A stretch of DNA of 64,000 bases from Aldehydirespirator sp965220645 (lineage in GTDB: Bacteria; Actinomycetota; Acidimicrobiia; Acidimicrobiales; Aldehydirespiratoraceae). Below, piece by piece: positions 18,645-27,202 of the stretch (the first letter of the stretch is position 1; every line of letters begins with the position of its first letter). The position numbers and the translations under genes were made by a program. The stretch covers positions 2,542,001 through 2,606,000 of the forward strand of contig OZ244836.1 of the NCBI GenBank assembly GCA_965220645.1, written 5' to 3'. The notes below the pieces were generated by a model that saw nothing but the letters and a program-made list of their open reading frames with translations, was not told the origin of the DNA and ran no database searches.

Positions 18645-20192
18645 ATGACAGACACCCCGGGGGAGCGTAAGGAGATGCCGCTGCTGGAGATGCGCGGCAT
18701 CACCAAGCGCTTCCCCGGGGTGCTCGCCAACGACTCAATCGACTTCGACGTCCAGGCTGGAGAGATCCACGCTCTGCTGGGCGAGAACGGAGCGGGCAAG
18801 AGCACGCTCATGAAGATCCTGTTCGGGCTCTACGCGCCCGACGGAGGCGAGGTCTTCCTGGACGGTGAGCGCTCCCGGGTGCGCTCACCGGCGACGGCCA
18901 TCGCCTCGGGGATCGGCATGATCCACCAGCACTTCATGCTGGTCCCGACGCTCACCGTCACCGAGAACGTGGCCCTCGGACTGAGGTCTCACCGCAAGGG
19001 CCGGCCCGATCTCGCGGACGTGAGGGCCCGCATCGTGGAACTCTCCAAGACCTACGGGCTGGACGTGCAGCCCGACTCTTACCTGTGGCAACTCGCGGTG
19101 GGTGAGCGCCAGCGGGTCGAGATCATCAAGGCCCTGCTGCGCGACGCCCGCCTGCTGGTACTGGACGAGCCCACCGCGGTGCTGACCCCGGGCGAGGTCG
19201 ACGACCTGTTCGTCACGCTGCGCCGGATGGCCAACGACGGCCGCGGCCTGATCTTCATCTCGCACAAGCTGCACGAGGTGCTGGCCCTAGCCGACCGGAT
19301 CACGGTGCTGCGCGACGGCTGCGTCGTGGGCACGACCGTCCCCGCTGAGACCGACCGGGAGGGACTGGCCCACATGATGGTGGGACGGCCCGTGAGGCTG
19401 GCCCCGGACATGGCCGAGACCGAAGACCGGGGGGTGCGGCTCAGCATCAGGGGACTCACGGTGGTCGGGGACAGGGAAACCGACGCCATCAAAGACCTCG
19501 ACCTCGACGTTCGGGGCGGACGAATCCTCGGCATTGCGGGCGTCTCGGGCAATGGCCAGCGGGAGCTGGCCGAGGCAGTCGCCGGTCTGCGGCCCGTGGC
19601 CGCGGGCAGCGTGTCGATCGACGGCACCGACGTAACCGGGGCCGAGCCGAGACAGGTGCGTAGCGCCGGGCTGGCCTTCATACCCGAGGAGCGCATGCGC
19701 GACGGCGCCGTCGGCAGCTTCACCGTGTCCGAGAACCTCATGCTGCTGGCCCACGCCGAGCCCCGGTTCTCCAGCCGCGGCGTACTCAGGTCCAACGCGA
19801 TCAAGACTCACGGCGAGAGCCTCGTGGAGGAGTACGCGGTCAAGACGCCTGACCTCACGACCACCACCAGCTCGCTGTCGGGTGGCAACATCCAGAAGCT
19901 GATTCTGGCCCGGGAGCTCGACGGAGAGCCGCCCGTGCTGCTAGCCTCCCAGCCCACCCGCGGGGTTGACATCGGCGCCGCGGAATACATACACGAACGC
20001 CTCGTCGCCCAGCGAGAACGGGGCACGGCCATCCTGGTCATATCCGAGGACCTCGACGAGGTGATGGCTCTCTCCGACGATGTGGCCGTGATGTTCGAGG
20101 GCAGGATTGTGGCGGTGGTTCCCCGAGCCGACTGCACCGTCGGTGGGCTGGGCCTGCTGATGGCCGGAGGGGGCGAGACCGAAGCTGCCTAG
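18645..20192 (+). CDS. ABC importer ATPase with two nucleotide-binding domains
   Basis: Energy subunit of the importer, 515 residues, of the RbsA/MglA-like type. Domain 1 has Walker A GENGAGKST near 47, an altered signature LAVGERQR near 148 and Walker B LLVLDEPTAVLTP. Domain 2 has GVSGNGQREL in place of a canonical Walker A and the signature LSGGNIQK, with ASQPTRGVD replacing the Walker B end. Such asymmetry is usual for this family. It lies 37 bases after the lipoprotein gene and completes a permease-permease-receptor-ATPase operon. Confidence 0.9.
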   Translation: MTDTPGERKEMPLLEMRGITKRFPGVLANDSIDFDVQAGEIHALLGENGAGKSTLMKILFGLYAPDGGEVFLDGERSRVRSPATAIASGIGMIHQHFMLVPTLTVTENVALGLRSHRKGRPDLADVRARIVELSKTYGLDVQPDSYLWQLAVGERQRVEIIKALLRDARLLVLDEPTAVLTPGEVDDLFVTLRRMANDGRGLIFISHKLHEVLALADRITVLRDGCVVGTTVPAETDREGLAHMMVGRPVRLAPDMAETEDRGVRLSIRGLTVVGDRETDAIKDLDLDVRGGRILGIAGVSGNGQRELAEAVAGLRPVAAGSVSIDGTDVTGAEPRQVRSAGLAFIPEERMRDGAVGSFTVSENLMLLAHAEPRFSSRGVLRSNAIKTHGESLVEEYAVKTPDLTTTTSSLSGGNIQKLILARELDGEPPVLLASQPTRGVDIGAAEYIHERLVAQRERGTAILVISEDLDEVMALSDDVAVMFEGRIVAVVPRADCTVGGLGLLMAGGGETEAA

Positions 20193-20223
20193 CGGGAGCT
20201 TCAGGCCAGCCCGGTACCGTTTG

Positions 20224-22128
20224 CTAGTTGGATCGAGCCTTGACCCGGTCACGTAGGACGGCCCGTCGACCGGTCGAGTCCAGGCTCTCATCGAGCACGC
20301 ACTGACCATTGGCGAACACGACGCCGTCTGCGCAGGTGGTCTCGATCAGGCCGCCGCCGAACTGCTCTCGATACAGCCTCGCGTAGGCATGGCCGCGGTC
20401 GAGGAGGGTGTCGTGGTCGCCCGACTCGACGATCCGACCCGCCTCGACAACGTGGATGACATCGGCGGCCTGGATGGTGGACAGCCGGTGGGCCACTGCC
20501 AGGGTGGTCCTGCTGGCGATCAGCTCTCCCAGCGCCTGCTGGATGCGGCGCTCCGAGGCGGTGTCGAGGGCCGAGGTTGCCTCATCGAGGACCAGGAGCC
20601 GGGGGTCGTGCAGTAGGACTCGGGCGATGGCGATGCGCTGGCGTTCGCCGCCAGACAGCCGCGAGCCCCGCTCGCCCACGACGGTGTCATAGCCGTCGGG
20701 GAGCTCAAGGATCCTGTCGTGGATGGCGGCCGCCCGGCAGGCGCTCTCCATGTCGGCGTCCGAGGCGTCGGGGTCTCCGTAGACGAGGTTGGCTCGAAGG
20801 GTGCCGGCGAACAGATAGCTCTCCTGGGTGACGAACCCGATCAGGCGGGCCATCGAGGCCTGGCTCAGATCCCGCACGTCGACCCCGTCGATGCGGACCT
20901 GTCCTGCGGTGACGTCATAGAGCCGGGCGGCCAGGCTCAACACTGTCGACTTGCCGCTGCCCGATGGTCCGACGAAAGCCACAAGCTGGCCCGGACCGGC
21001 GCTGAAGGTCACCGAGTGGAGCGCCTCGTGGCCGGGGTCGGACCGGTATGAGAAACCTACGTGGTCGAAGGTGAGCTCGCCCTTGAGCCGTTCGAGGTCC
21101 ATCTCCACCGCGCCGGGGGCTTTGACCATGTCCGGTTCGGTGTCGAGGTAGGCGAACACTCGCCGGAACAGTGCACGCGAGGACTGGAGCTCGACGGTTG
21201 TCTCCAACAGCCGCGCGACAGGAAAGAACAGCCGGCTCTGCAATGTCGTGACGGCCACAACGGTCCCAGCGGTGAGGCCACCGGCGCCGCGATCCAACAA
21301 CAGGCCCACGGCGAGATAGACCAGGATCGGCAGCGCCGACAGGAACGTCCCGACCACTGTGAAGAAGGCTTGACCGATCACCTGCTGTGCGGTCGCCGCG
21401 GCCGACAGGCGCTCGTTCACGATCCCGAATCGCTCGATCTCGCGGTCTTGGCGGCCGAAGAGCTTGGCCAGAGTGATCCCCGACACTGACAGCGTCTCCT
21501 GGGTGATGGCGCTCATGTCTGCGATGGCTACCTGGGCTTCGTCGGTGTGGCGCTCCCGGCGGCGGCCGACCCACCGGGTCGACCACACGAACAGCGGGAC
21601 CGTGCCCAGCGACAGCACCGTCAGCTGCCACGACAGGACCGCCATGGCGGCCAGGGAGGAGACGAAGGTGATCGCATTGAACAGGATGTTCGAGATAGTC
21701 GTGGTGACCGCGGTCTGGATCCCTCCCACATCGCTGGTGATGCGGGACTGAAGCTCCCCTGTTCGAGTCGACGTGTAGAACCCGAGCGAGAGCCGCTGCA
21801 GATGGGCATACAGACGATTGCGGAGGTCCCGCAACACGTTCTGGCCCAGCCGGTTGGTGAGCACGGTCTGCACGACCGAGAGCCAGCCCCCAACCACGGT
21901 GACGGCCAACATCACCACCGACAGCCACACCACCATATCCAGATCGACGCCACCGGCAGGGAACAGGGCGCGGTCAAAAACAACCTGGATCAGCAGCGGA
22001 TTGACGATCCCCAGGATCGACACCACCAACACCAGAGCAACGACCACAAGCACCCGGCCTCGGTGAGGTCCGAACAAGCGAAGCACGCGCCCCCAGCCAA
22101 CACGATCCGCATCACTCGGCGCGGTCAT
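20224..22128 (-). CDS. ABC exporter, fused membrane and ATPase domains
   Basis: Half-size multidrug/lipid-type exporter of 634 residues that would act as a dimer. Residues 20-310 are the six-helix membrane domain. The ATPase domain has Walker A GPSGSGKST near 390, Q-loop TQESYLFAGT, signature LSGGERQRIAIAR and LLVLDEATSALD, followed by the H-loop AHRLST. About 40 residues beyond the normal end (from ETTCADGVV) carry two cysteines and are unusual. GGGAG lies five bases before the ATG. It is convergent with the importer operon and divergent from the GroES-type gene. The substrate is unknown. Confidence 0.9.
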   Translation of the reverse strand: MTAPSDADRVGWGRVLRLFGPHRGRVLVVVALVLVVSILGIVNPLLIQVVFDRALFPAGGVDLDMVVWLSVVMLAVTVVGGWLSVVQTVLTNRLGQNVLRDLRNRLYAHLQRLSLGFYTSTRTGELQSRITSDVGGIQTAVTTTISNILFNAITFVSSLAAMAVLSWQLTVLSLGTVPLFVWSTRWVGRRRERHTDEAQVAIADMSAITQETLSVSGITLAKLFGRQDREIERFGIVNERLSAAATAQQVIGQAFFTVVGTFLSALPILVYLAVGLLLDRGAGGLTAGTVVAVTTLQSRLFFPVARLLETTVELQSSRALFRRVFAYLDTEPDMVKAPGAVEMDLERLKGELTFDHVGFSYRSDPGHEALHSVTFSAGPGQLVAFVGPSGSGKSTVLSLAARLYDVTAGQVRIDGVDVRDLSQASMARLIGFVTQESYLFAGTLRANLVYGDPDASDADMESACRAAAIHDRILELPDGYDTVVGERGSRLSGGERQRIAIARVLLHDPRLLVLDEATSALDTASERRIQQALGELIASRTTLAVAHRLSTIQAADVIHVVEAGRIVESGDHDTLLDRGHAYARLYREQFGGGLIETTCADGVVFANGQCVLDESLDSTGRRAVLRDRVKARSN

Positions 22129-22285
22129 CCCAACTCCCTGTCCACTGCATCGCTCAACGTTGCATCACCCAAGCATCGACAAACCGTCTGACCCAGAGTA
22201 TGCCGTCTTGGCTCATCGTGGTCACCCTCCCATTCTTGAGGACTCAGACCGACACGCGGAAAGACACGCAGCAATAGGGCGACGC

Positions 22286-22345
22286 CAGCGCCGTCGGCCT
22301 GCTGATGGCCGGCGGGGACGTCAGCGCCGTCGCCCAACTCTCGAG
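22286..22345 (+). pseudogene. Possible 3' remnant of an RbsA-type ABC ATPase
   Basis: The stretch SAVGLLMAGGD resembles the end of the importer ATPase (LGLLMAGGGE). In both places a CCGGTACCGTT follows at nearly the same distance, 54 versus 60 bases. It could be the tail of a second ATPase copy cut off when the exporter gene arrived. The match is short, so chance cannot be ruled out. Confidence 0.3.
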
Positions 22346-22353
22346 CCGCCCGG

Positions 22354-22359
22354 TACCGT
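22354..22359 (+). promoter_or_regulatory. -10 box (TACCGT) of the GroES-family gene
   Basis: TACCGT ends eight bases before the GTG at 22368 and favours that start over earlier in-frame codons. Confidence 0.4.
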
Positions 22360-22367
22360 TGGGGCTT

Positions 22368-22751
22368 GTGACCGCAACCGAGCCCCGCTCCGACGCGATT
22401 TCCCGCAACGACTCCGCGCCAGGCCCTCACGACGATGACCGGCTGCCGGTCAAGATGCTCAACGACCGGATCCTGGTGGCCGTGGGTGAGGCCGAGGGCG
22501 AGCGTCGCTCGACCGGAGGCATCCTGATCCCGGCCACCGCCCAGGTTGGCAAGCGCCTGACTTGGGCCGAGGTGGTGGCGGTTGGACCCAACGTCCGCAA
22601 CATGGAGAAGGGCGACCGGGTGCTGTTCAATCCCGAGGACCGCTACGAGGTGGAGGTCAGGGGCCGCGACTACATCATCCTGCGCGAGCGAGATGTCCAC
22701 GCGGTGGCCGCCGAACGCCTCGACAAGGGCAGCACCGGCCTGTACTTGTAG
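22368..22751 (+). CDS. GroES (Cpn10) family protein
   Basis: 127 residues. After a 25-residue polar N-terminal extension the Cpn10 fold is recognisable: LPVKMLNDRILVAV, then ERRSTGGILIPATA where the mobile loop lies, and VVAVGPNVRNMEKGDRVLF. It ends with YIILRERDVHAV. No groEL is adjacent, so this may be a second, specialised GroES-type protein rather than the main co-chaperonin. GTG 22368 is chosen from the TACCGT box upstream. It is convergent with the VapBC-type pair. Confidence 0.75.
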   Translation: MTATEPRSDAISRNDSAPGPHDDDRLPVKMLNDRILVAVGEAEGERRSTGGILIPATAQVGKRLTWAEVVAVGPNVRNMEKGDRVLFNPEDRYEVEVRGRDYIILRERDVHAVAAERLDKGSTGLYL

Positions 22752-22776
22752 TCGACCGGGCCGAAGCCCGCGCAGG

Positions 22777-23172
22777 TCAGCAGACCTCGACCTGCAGACC
22801 CCGCAGAGGGGCCCGCCCGATGCGGGCATCGGCTGTCAACAGGGTGCAGCCCAGGATCAGAGCCAAAGCAGCGTATTGCGCGTCGTAGAAGGTCAGCACG
22901 GTGTGATTCTCCCATGCCCAATCGCACAGCTCTGGGCCGTGTGGATATCTCTCGTCGACCAGACCAACGGCGAATCGCCCCATGTCGCTTGCAGCCGCCC
23001 GTTGAAGGCCATCGTGCATCACCATCCGCCGGAGAGCTGAACCCACCTCCACATCAACCAGGTGTGGAGCGTGGACAGTCGCTGCCCGGACATGCTCAAG
23101 GACCTGGACGCCATGTTGCGAGGTGTCGGTCACAGCCAGCACCAAGGCCGAGGCGTCGGCCACCAAGTCCAC
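22777..23172 (-). CDS. vapC: PIN-domain ribonuclease toxin (VapC family)
   Basis: 131 residues with the PIN acidic residues: Asp near 6 (VADASALV), Glu in VDVEVGSAL, Asp in LTFYDAQYAALA and Asp in LLTADARI. These form the metal site that cuts RNA, commonly tRNA or rRNA. It starts with a GTG five bases after the vapB stop, as expected for a toxin read from the antitoxin's message. The target is unknown. Confidence 0.88.
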   Translation of the reverse strand: MDLVADASALVLAVTDTSQHGVQVLEHVRAATVHAPHLVDVEVGSALRRMVMHDGLQRAAASDMGRFAVGLVDERYPHGPELCDWAWENHTVLTFYDAQYAALALILGCTLLTADARIGRAPLRGLQVEVC

Positions 23173-23177
23173 TGTCG

Positions 23178-23411
23178 TTACCGCCGGTCGGCGTCGATGC
23201 CGTCCAGCATCGCTTCAACGTCCACCTCAATGCCGTGGGAGGCCTTGAACCGCTCGATCCTCTGCACTAGCTCCTCCTTGTCGGGGCGCTGCGTCAAGCG
23301 GTGGACCTCGGCCAGCATGTACTGCTGGATCGACTGGTTGCGGATACGGGCGCGGCGACGGATCTCGTCGTGCACCGGCTCGGGGATGTTACGAATCTGG
23401 ATCGTCGGCAT
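23178..23411 (-). CDS. vapB: Ribbon-helix-helix antitoxin (VapB/FitA family)
   Basis: 77 residues. The first 45 form a FitA-like ribbon-helix-helix (MPTIQIRNIPEPVHDEIRRR), which would bind the operon's own promoter. The rest, ending in DVEAMLDGIDADRR, would wrap the VapC toxin. The ATG lies six bases from a TATTAT box, so the message is leaderless and the operator probably overlaps the promoter. Confidence 0.88.
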   Translation of the reverse strand: MPTIQIRNIPEPVHDEIRRRARIRNQSIQQYMLAEVHRLTQRPDKEELVQRIERFKASHGIEVDVEAMLDGIDADRR

Positions 23412-23417
23412 GCATCC

Positions 23418-23423
23418 ATAATA
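23418..23423 (-). promoter_or_regulatory. -10 box (TATTAT) of vapBC
   Basis: TATTAT lies six bases from the vapB ATG and is the most AT-rich -10 box in this half of the window. The flanking ATAATA/TATAAT-like pair suggests an overlapping operator. Confidence 0.5.
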
Positions 23424-23552
23424 GCGCTACCAACTTATAATGAAAATCTCTAACCAACCATTAGCGTGCGCCGGGCTCGCACACGACATCGCGCCGCCCC
23501 GACCAGCGCTCGACACACCCCACGGGCACAGCGAGACATGCAGGGGGATTCG

Positions 23553-23574
23553 CACACGACATCGCGGTCGTGTG
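23553..23574. repeat. Perfect inverted repeat, 8-base arms
   Basis: Arms CACACGAC and GTCGTGTG flank ATCGCG. It lies between vapB and hisI with no gene close by. It could be a terminator-like hairpin or an operator. Confidence 0.4.
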
Positions 23575-23756
23575 TTCTTCGGCACGATCCCGCATAATCC
23601 CCGAGCCCGCACAATCCCCGAACCCACCATTGTGTTCATAATGGGGCTGCGGCGCCGACCAACCTGATCGCTCCAGCCTGCCGCGACGACGCCGGCCGAC
23701 TCCCACCCGGTCGCTCTGTGTCTGGCGAACCCCAGTGAGCCTCGCCCCACATCCCA

Positions 23757-23762
23757 TAGGCT
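23757..23762 (+). promoter_or_regulatory. -10 box (TAGGCT) of hisI-trpE
   Basis: TAGGCT ends seven bases before the hisI GTG. The operon would be leaderless, leaving no space for a trp leader peptide or attenuator upstream. Confidence 0.45.
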
Positions 23763-23769
23763 GGCAGGC

Positions 23770-24144
23770 GTGACTGGGGTGCGAATCACGGCCAGCGACG
23801 AAGCCCTCGCCGCCGTCAAGTACAACTCCGACGGGCTGGTGGCCGCCATCGTGCAGGACGCCTCCACCCGGGCCGTGCTGATGATGGCGTGGATGAACGC
23901 CGAGACCCTGGAGCTCACGCTGGCTGAGGGCCGGACCGTGTTCTGGAGCCGTTCACGCCAGGAGGTATGGCGCAAGGGCGAGACTTCCGGCGAACGCCAG
24001 TGGCTACGAGAGGCCTGCTACGACTGCGACGGCGACGCCTTGCTGTTCGTGGTGGACCAGGACGGTGACGGCGCCTGCCACACCGGCAACTACTCGTGCT
24101 TCTACCGGTCCTTCGATAGCCCTGCTTCGGCTGGCGGCGGCTGA
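23770..24144 (+). CDS. hisI: Phosphoribosyl-AMP cyclohydrolase
   Basis: Third step of histidine synthesis, opening the adenine ring of PR-AMP. The 124 residues have KYNSDGLVAAIVQDA near 17, MMAWMN near 38, WRKGETSG near 67, and the metal-site cysteines in CYDCDGDALL and GACHTG. HisE is not fused. It is separated from the main his operon and precedes trpE by 15 bases, so histidine and tryptophan genes share a message here. Confidence 0.95.
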   Translation: MTGVRITASDEALAAVKYNSDGLVAAIVQDASTRAVLMMAWMNAETLELTLAEGRTVFWSRSRQEVWRKGETSGERQWLREACYDCDGDALLFVVDQDGDGACHTGNYSCFYRSFDSPASAGGG

Positions 24145-24159
24145 CGGCCGAGCACGGCC

Positions 24160-25689
24160 ATGCTTCAGCCCACCCAGGAGGAGTTCCGGGAGCTGGCCCG
24201 CGCCTACCGCGTAGTTCCGGTGTGGCGGGAGGTACTGGCCGACCTGACCACGCCGGTGGCCGCATTCGCCCGGGTGGTGGGGTCGGGAAACGGTTTCCTG
24301 CTGGAGTCGGTGGAGCACGGTGAACGCTGGAGCCGCTGGTCGTTCATGGGCCGCAACCCCATAGCGACCCTGGTAGCCCGGGGCCGGCAGGTCGAGGTCA
24401 CCGGCCACCTCGGTGTGAACATCCCCCGGCATGAGGGCATGCTCGCCGCGCTGGAAGTGCTGCTGGACCACTATCGAGCTCCGTCGATCGAGGGGTTGCC
24501 GCCTCTGCACGGGGGCTTGGTCGGATACCTCGGCTACGACATTGTGCGCGAGGTGGAGCACCTGCCCGACGTCCCGGTTGACGACTCGGGCCATCCGGAC
24601 GCAGTGATGTCGCTGATCGGCGAGCTCGCGGTCTATGACCACTGGCGCCAGCGGGCCACCCTCATCTCCAACGTGCTCGTTCCCGCCGGGGCCGATGATC
24701 GGACCATTGACCGGCTCTACTACGAGGCCGTCCTGCGGGTCGAGGCCATCGCGGCCGAGGGGGCCAAGCCTCTCGACGAACCGTTGGTAGCCCCGCCCGA
24801 CCCGTTCGCCGGCGGGGGAGCGGAACCGGTCGAGACCACTTCGACCATGGGTCTCGAGCTCTATTCGCGCGCGGTGGAGGCGGCCCGGGAGTACATCTTC
24901 GCCGGCGACGTGTTCCAGGTGGTGCTGTCCCAGCGCTTCGACTTCGAGCTGGGCGCCGACGCCTTCGACGCCTACCGCGTGCTGCGCCAAGTCAACCCCA
25001 GCCCGTACATGTACTTCCTGCGCCACGACGGGCTGGAAGTCGTCGGCGGCTCGCCCGAGCCCATGGTCCAGTTGCTCGACGGCAAGGTCATCAGCCGACC
25101 CATCGCCGGCACCAGGCGCCGGGGACGCACCGACGCCGAGGACCGCCGCCTGGCCGCCGAGCTGACCGAGCATCCGAAGGAGGTCGCCGAGCACGTGATG
25201 CTTGTCGACTTGGCTCGCAACGATGTCGGTCGGGTCGTGGAGTTCGGATCCCTCAACCTCGATGAGATGATGACCCTTGAGCGCTACAGCCACGTGATGC
25301 ACTTGACGTCGCAAGTGTCGGGAAGGCTCTCACCGTCGGCCACTCCCATAGACGTGCTGCGGGCCACGTTGCCGGCGGGCACCGTGTCGGGCGCGCCGAA
25401 GGTCAGAGCCATGGAGATCATCGACGAGTTGGAGCCGGTCAAGCGCGGCCCGTACGCGGGCGTGGTCGGCTACATCGACTTCTCGGGCAACATCGACACC
25501 GCCATCACCATCCGAACCATGCTGGTGCACGACGGCCGGGCCTCGGTGCAGGCCGGTGCGGGCATAGTCGCCGACTCGGTGCCCGCGGAGGAACACGCCG
25601 AGTGCGAGAACAAGGCCCGGGCTCTGCTGGCCGCGGTCCCCGCGGCTCGGCTCATGACCGAAGCCCGAAGGAGAGCGGGCCGACGATGA
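24160..25689 (+). CDS. trpE: Anthranilate synthase component I
   Basis: Makes anthranilate from chorismate with ammonia from TrpG. It has 509 residues. LLES near 48 is the tryptophan-feedback motif, so allosteric inhibition is likely kept. The chorismate-binding domain shows GDVFQVVLSQRF near 247, PSPYMYFL, GSPEPMV, PIAGTRRRG and AGAGIVADSVP. No glutaminase (trpG) is fused or adjacent. The stop overlaps the next start at ATGA. Confidence 0.95.
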   Translation: MLQPTQEEFRELARAYRVVPVWREVLADLTTPVAAFARVVGSGNGFLLESVEHGERWSRWSFMGRNPIATLVARGRQVEVTGHLGVNIPRHEGMLAALEVLLDHYRAPSIEGLPPLHGGLVGYLGYDIVREVEHLPDVPVDDSGHPDAVMSLIGELAVYDHWRQRATLISNVLVPAGADDRTIDRLYYEAVLRVEAIAAEGAKPLDEPLVAPPDPFAGGGAEPVETTSTMGLELYSRAVEAAREYIFAGDVFQVVLSQRFDFELGADAFDAYRVLRQVNPSPYMYFLRHDGLEVVGGSPEPMVQLLDGKVISRPIAGTRRRGRTDAEDRRLAAELTEHPKEVAEHVMLVDLARNDVGRVVEFGSLNLDEMMTLERYSHVMHLTSQVSGRLSPSATPIDVLRATLPAGTVSGAPKVRAMEIIDELEPVKRGPYAGVVGYIDFSGNIDTAITIRTMLVHDGRASVQAGAGIVADSVPAEEHAECENKARALLAAVPAARLMTEARRRAGRR

Positions 25690-26555
25690 CAACCGGAGTG
25701 GTCGCGGCTCTGGTGCCGAGGGACGCGGTGCTGGTCACCGGCAACGACGCGGCGTCGTACCTGCAGGGCCAGATCTCCCAGGACGTCGATGCGGTGGACG
25801 TGGGGACCTCGGCGTGGTCGCTAGTGCTGGCGCCCCAGGGCAAGGTGGACGCCTGGTTCCGCCTCACCCGCCGCGAAGACGGCAGCTTCGTGCTCGACCT
25901 CGACGCCGGATTCGGCGAGAGGCTCATAGCCCGTCTGGAGCGCTTCCGGCTCAGGGTCGACGTGTCCTTCGAGGTCCTCGCCGGCTGGAAGATGCTGGCG
26001 GTGCGGGGGCCGCGGGCCGCCGATGAGGATCTCGACACCGTCGATGCCGAGGTGCGAGCCCACCTCGACTGGCCCGGCTTCTGCGGGATCGACCTGCTCG
26101 GCCCGGGCCCAGCGCCGCCACCGGGCCTGCTTGTCGGCGGTCCGGGCGACCTGGAGGCCGCCCGTATCAGGGCCGGCTGGCCGGCCATGGGCCACGAGTT
26201 GACCGAGCGCACCATCCCAGCCGAGATAGCAGGTCTGGTCGAGTCCTCGGTGAGCTTCACCAAGGGGTGCTTCACGGGCCAGGAGCTGGTGGCCCGCATC
26301 GACAGCCGGGGCGGGAATGTGCCCCGTCCGGTGAGGCTCCTCGAGATCCGCGGCGACGGCGTGGCGCCCGGTGCCGCGATCACCGTCGACGGCAAGACGG
26401 TCGGAGCGGTCACTTCAGCCGCGGCGGACCCGTCCTCGGTGACAACGGTGGCACTTGGACCGGTGCACCGCCGGGTCGAGCCTCCCGCATCCGCGGAAGT
26501 GAACGGCATGCCGGCCACGGTGCTGGCCACACCGGCTCAGAGGCCGAGCGAATAG
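25686..26555 (+). CDS. ygfZ: YgfZ/GcvT-domain folate-binding protein
   Basis: 289 residues of the aminomethyltransferase-like fold with the hallmark KGCFTGQELVARI near 197, which contains the conserved cysteine of YgfZ. Known relatives bind tetrahydrofolate and help build or repair iron-sulphur proteins. The ATG overlaps the trpE stop, so it is translated with trpE although it has no known trp role. A link to iron-sulphur enzymes such as that at 6604 is inference. Confidence 0.85.
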   Translation: MTTGVVAALVPRDAVLVTGNDAASYLQGQISQDVDAVDVGTSAWSLVLAPQGKVDAWFRLTRREDGSFVLDLDAGFGERLIARLERFRLRVDVSFEVLAGWKMLAVRGPRAADEDLDTVDAEVRAHLDWPGFCGIDLLGPGPAPPPGLLVGGPGDLEAARIRAGWPAMGHELTERTIPAEIAGLVESSVSFTKGCFTGQELVARIDSRGGNVPRPVRLLEIRGDGVAPGAAITVDGKTVGAVTSAAADPSSVTTVALGPVHRRVEPPASAEVNGMPATVLATPAQRPSE

Positions 26556-26622
26556 GCGCCGGAGAACGGATCTCCAGGGGCGTTTTCGTCATCAACTTGG
26601 GCCGGTGCCTCCGGCTCGCACC

Positions 26623-26628
26623 TACGAT
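26623..26628 (+). promoter_or_regulatory. -10 box (TACGAT) of the J-domain gene
   Basis: TACGAT ends six bases before the ATG at 26635 and favours that start over the earlier in-frame TTG or ATG candidates. Confidence 0.45.
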
Positions 26629-26634
26629 GGCGGG

Positions 26635-27162
26635 ATGGACCCGTACGCGGTGCTGGGTGTGGCCCGCGATGCTCCCGCATCCGAGATCAGGAGGGCCTAC
26701 GTGACCCTGGCCCGAAGCACCCATCCCGACGTGCGGGGCGACGACCCCGATGCCGCCGAGCAGATGCGCCGCATCAACCTGGCTTGGGAGATGCTGTCGG
26801 ATGCCGACTCACGGACGGCTGTAGACCGTCGCCTGACGCAGAGGCCGCAAACGCCGCCGGCCTCGCAATATGCTCCCGCGCCCGAGCCCGCAGCACGCCC
26901 TCACGAGGCCGAGTTCGACCTGGGCCACGACGACTTCGACGGCGACGACCGGCCCCTCACCGAGGGCCACCTTCCCGCCTGGATGCGTCTGGGCTCGCCG
27001 CTCGCCTTCGTGCTGGGCATCTTTGCCGTCATCTTCGGCGTACTGGCGGGTGGGTTCGTGCTGGTACGCCTCGGCCTCTTGTTGCTGGGGCTGTCGGCCC
27101 TGCTGTTCCTGCTGTCGCCCTTCGTGGTGCTGATACGCAGCCGCGGCGGACCGTTGCGGTGA
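26635..27162 (+). CDS. J-domain membrane protein
   Basis: 175 residues. The first 60 are a J domain (DPYAVLGVARDAPASEIRRA, with the HPD triad in STHPDV near 30) that would stimulate a DnaK-type ATPase. A Pro/Ala linker and an acidic patch follow. Two hydrophobic segments, at about 120-140 and 143-165, then anchor it in the membrane. No zinc-finger or DnaJ C-terminal domain is present. It may recruit Hsp70 to the membrane; its clients are unknown. Confidence 0.8.
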   Translation: MDPYAVLGVARDAPASEIRRAYVTLARSTHPDVRGDDPDAAEQMRRINLAWEMLSDADSRTAVDRRLTQRPQTPPASQYAPAPEPAARPHEAEFDLGHDDFDGDDRPLTEGHLPAWMRLGSPLAFVLGIFAVIFGVLAGGFVLVRLGLLLLGLSALLFLLSPFVVLIRSRGGPLR

Positions 27163-27202
27163 TGGCTACCACCCGTCCAGTCCGGACCGGGCCGAGGCGC
27201 TG

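Larger units (their letters stand above)
23412..23769. other. 358-base non-coding region between vapB and hisI
   Basis: It holds the vapB promoter, with TATTAT at 23418-23423 and the palindrome AGCGCT in an AT-rich stretch that probably includes the autoregulatory operator. CGCACACGACATCGCG occurs twice, at 23479-23494 and 23551-23566. The second copy forms part of a perfect inverted repeat (CACACGAC, six-base loop, GTCGTGTG) at 23553-23574. GC drops compared with the flanks. An open frame at 23440-23667 has no supporting features. The right end holds the hisI promoter. Confidence 0.5.

Noticed and set aside
18888..20192. Second Walker A defect in the importer ATPase as a sign of inactivation
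   Set aside because: The altered second domain is normal for the RbsA/MglA-like family.
23440..23667. 75-codon frame on the plus strand between vapB and hisI
   Set aside because: Contains the repeats and hairpin, has odd composition, no ribosome site and no recognisable domain.
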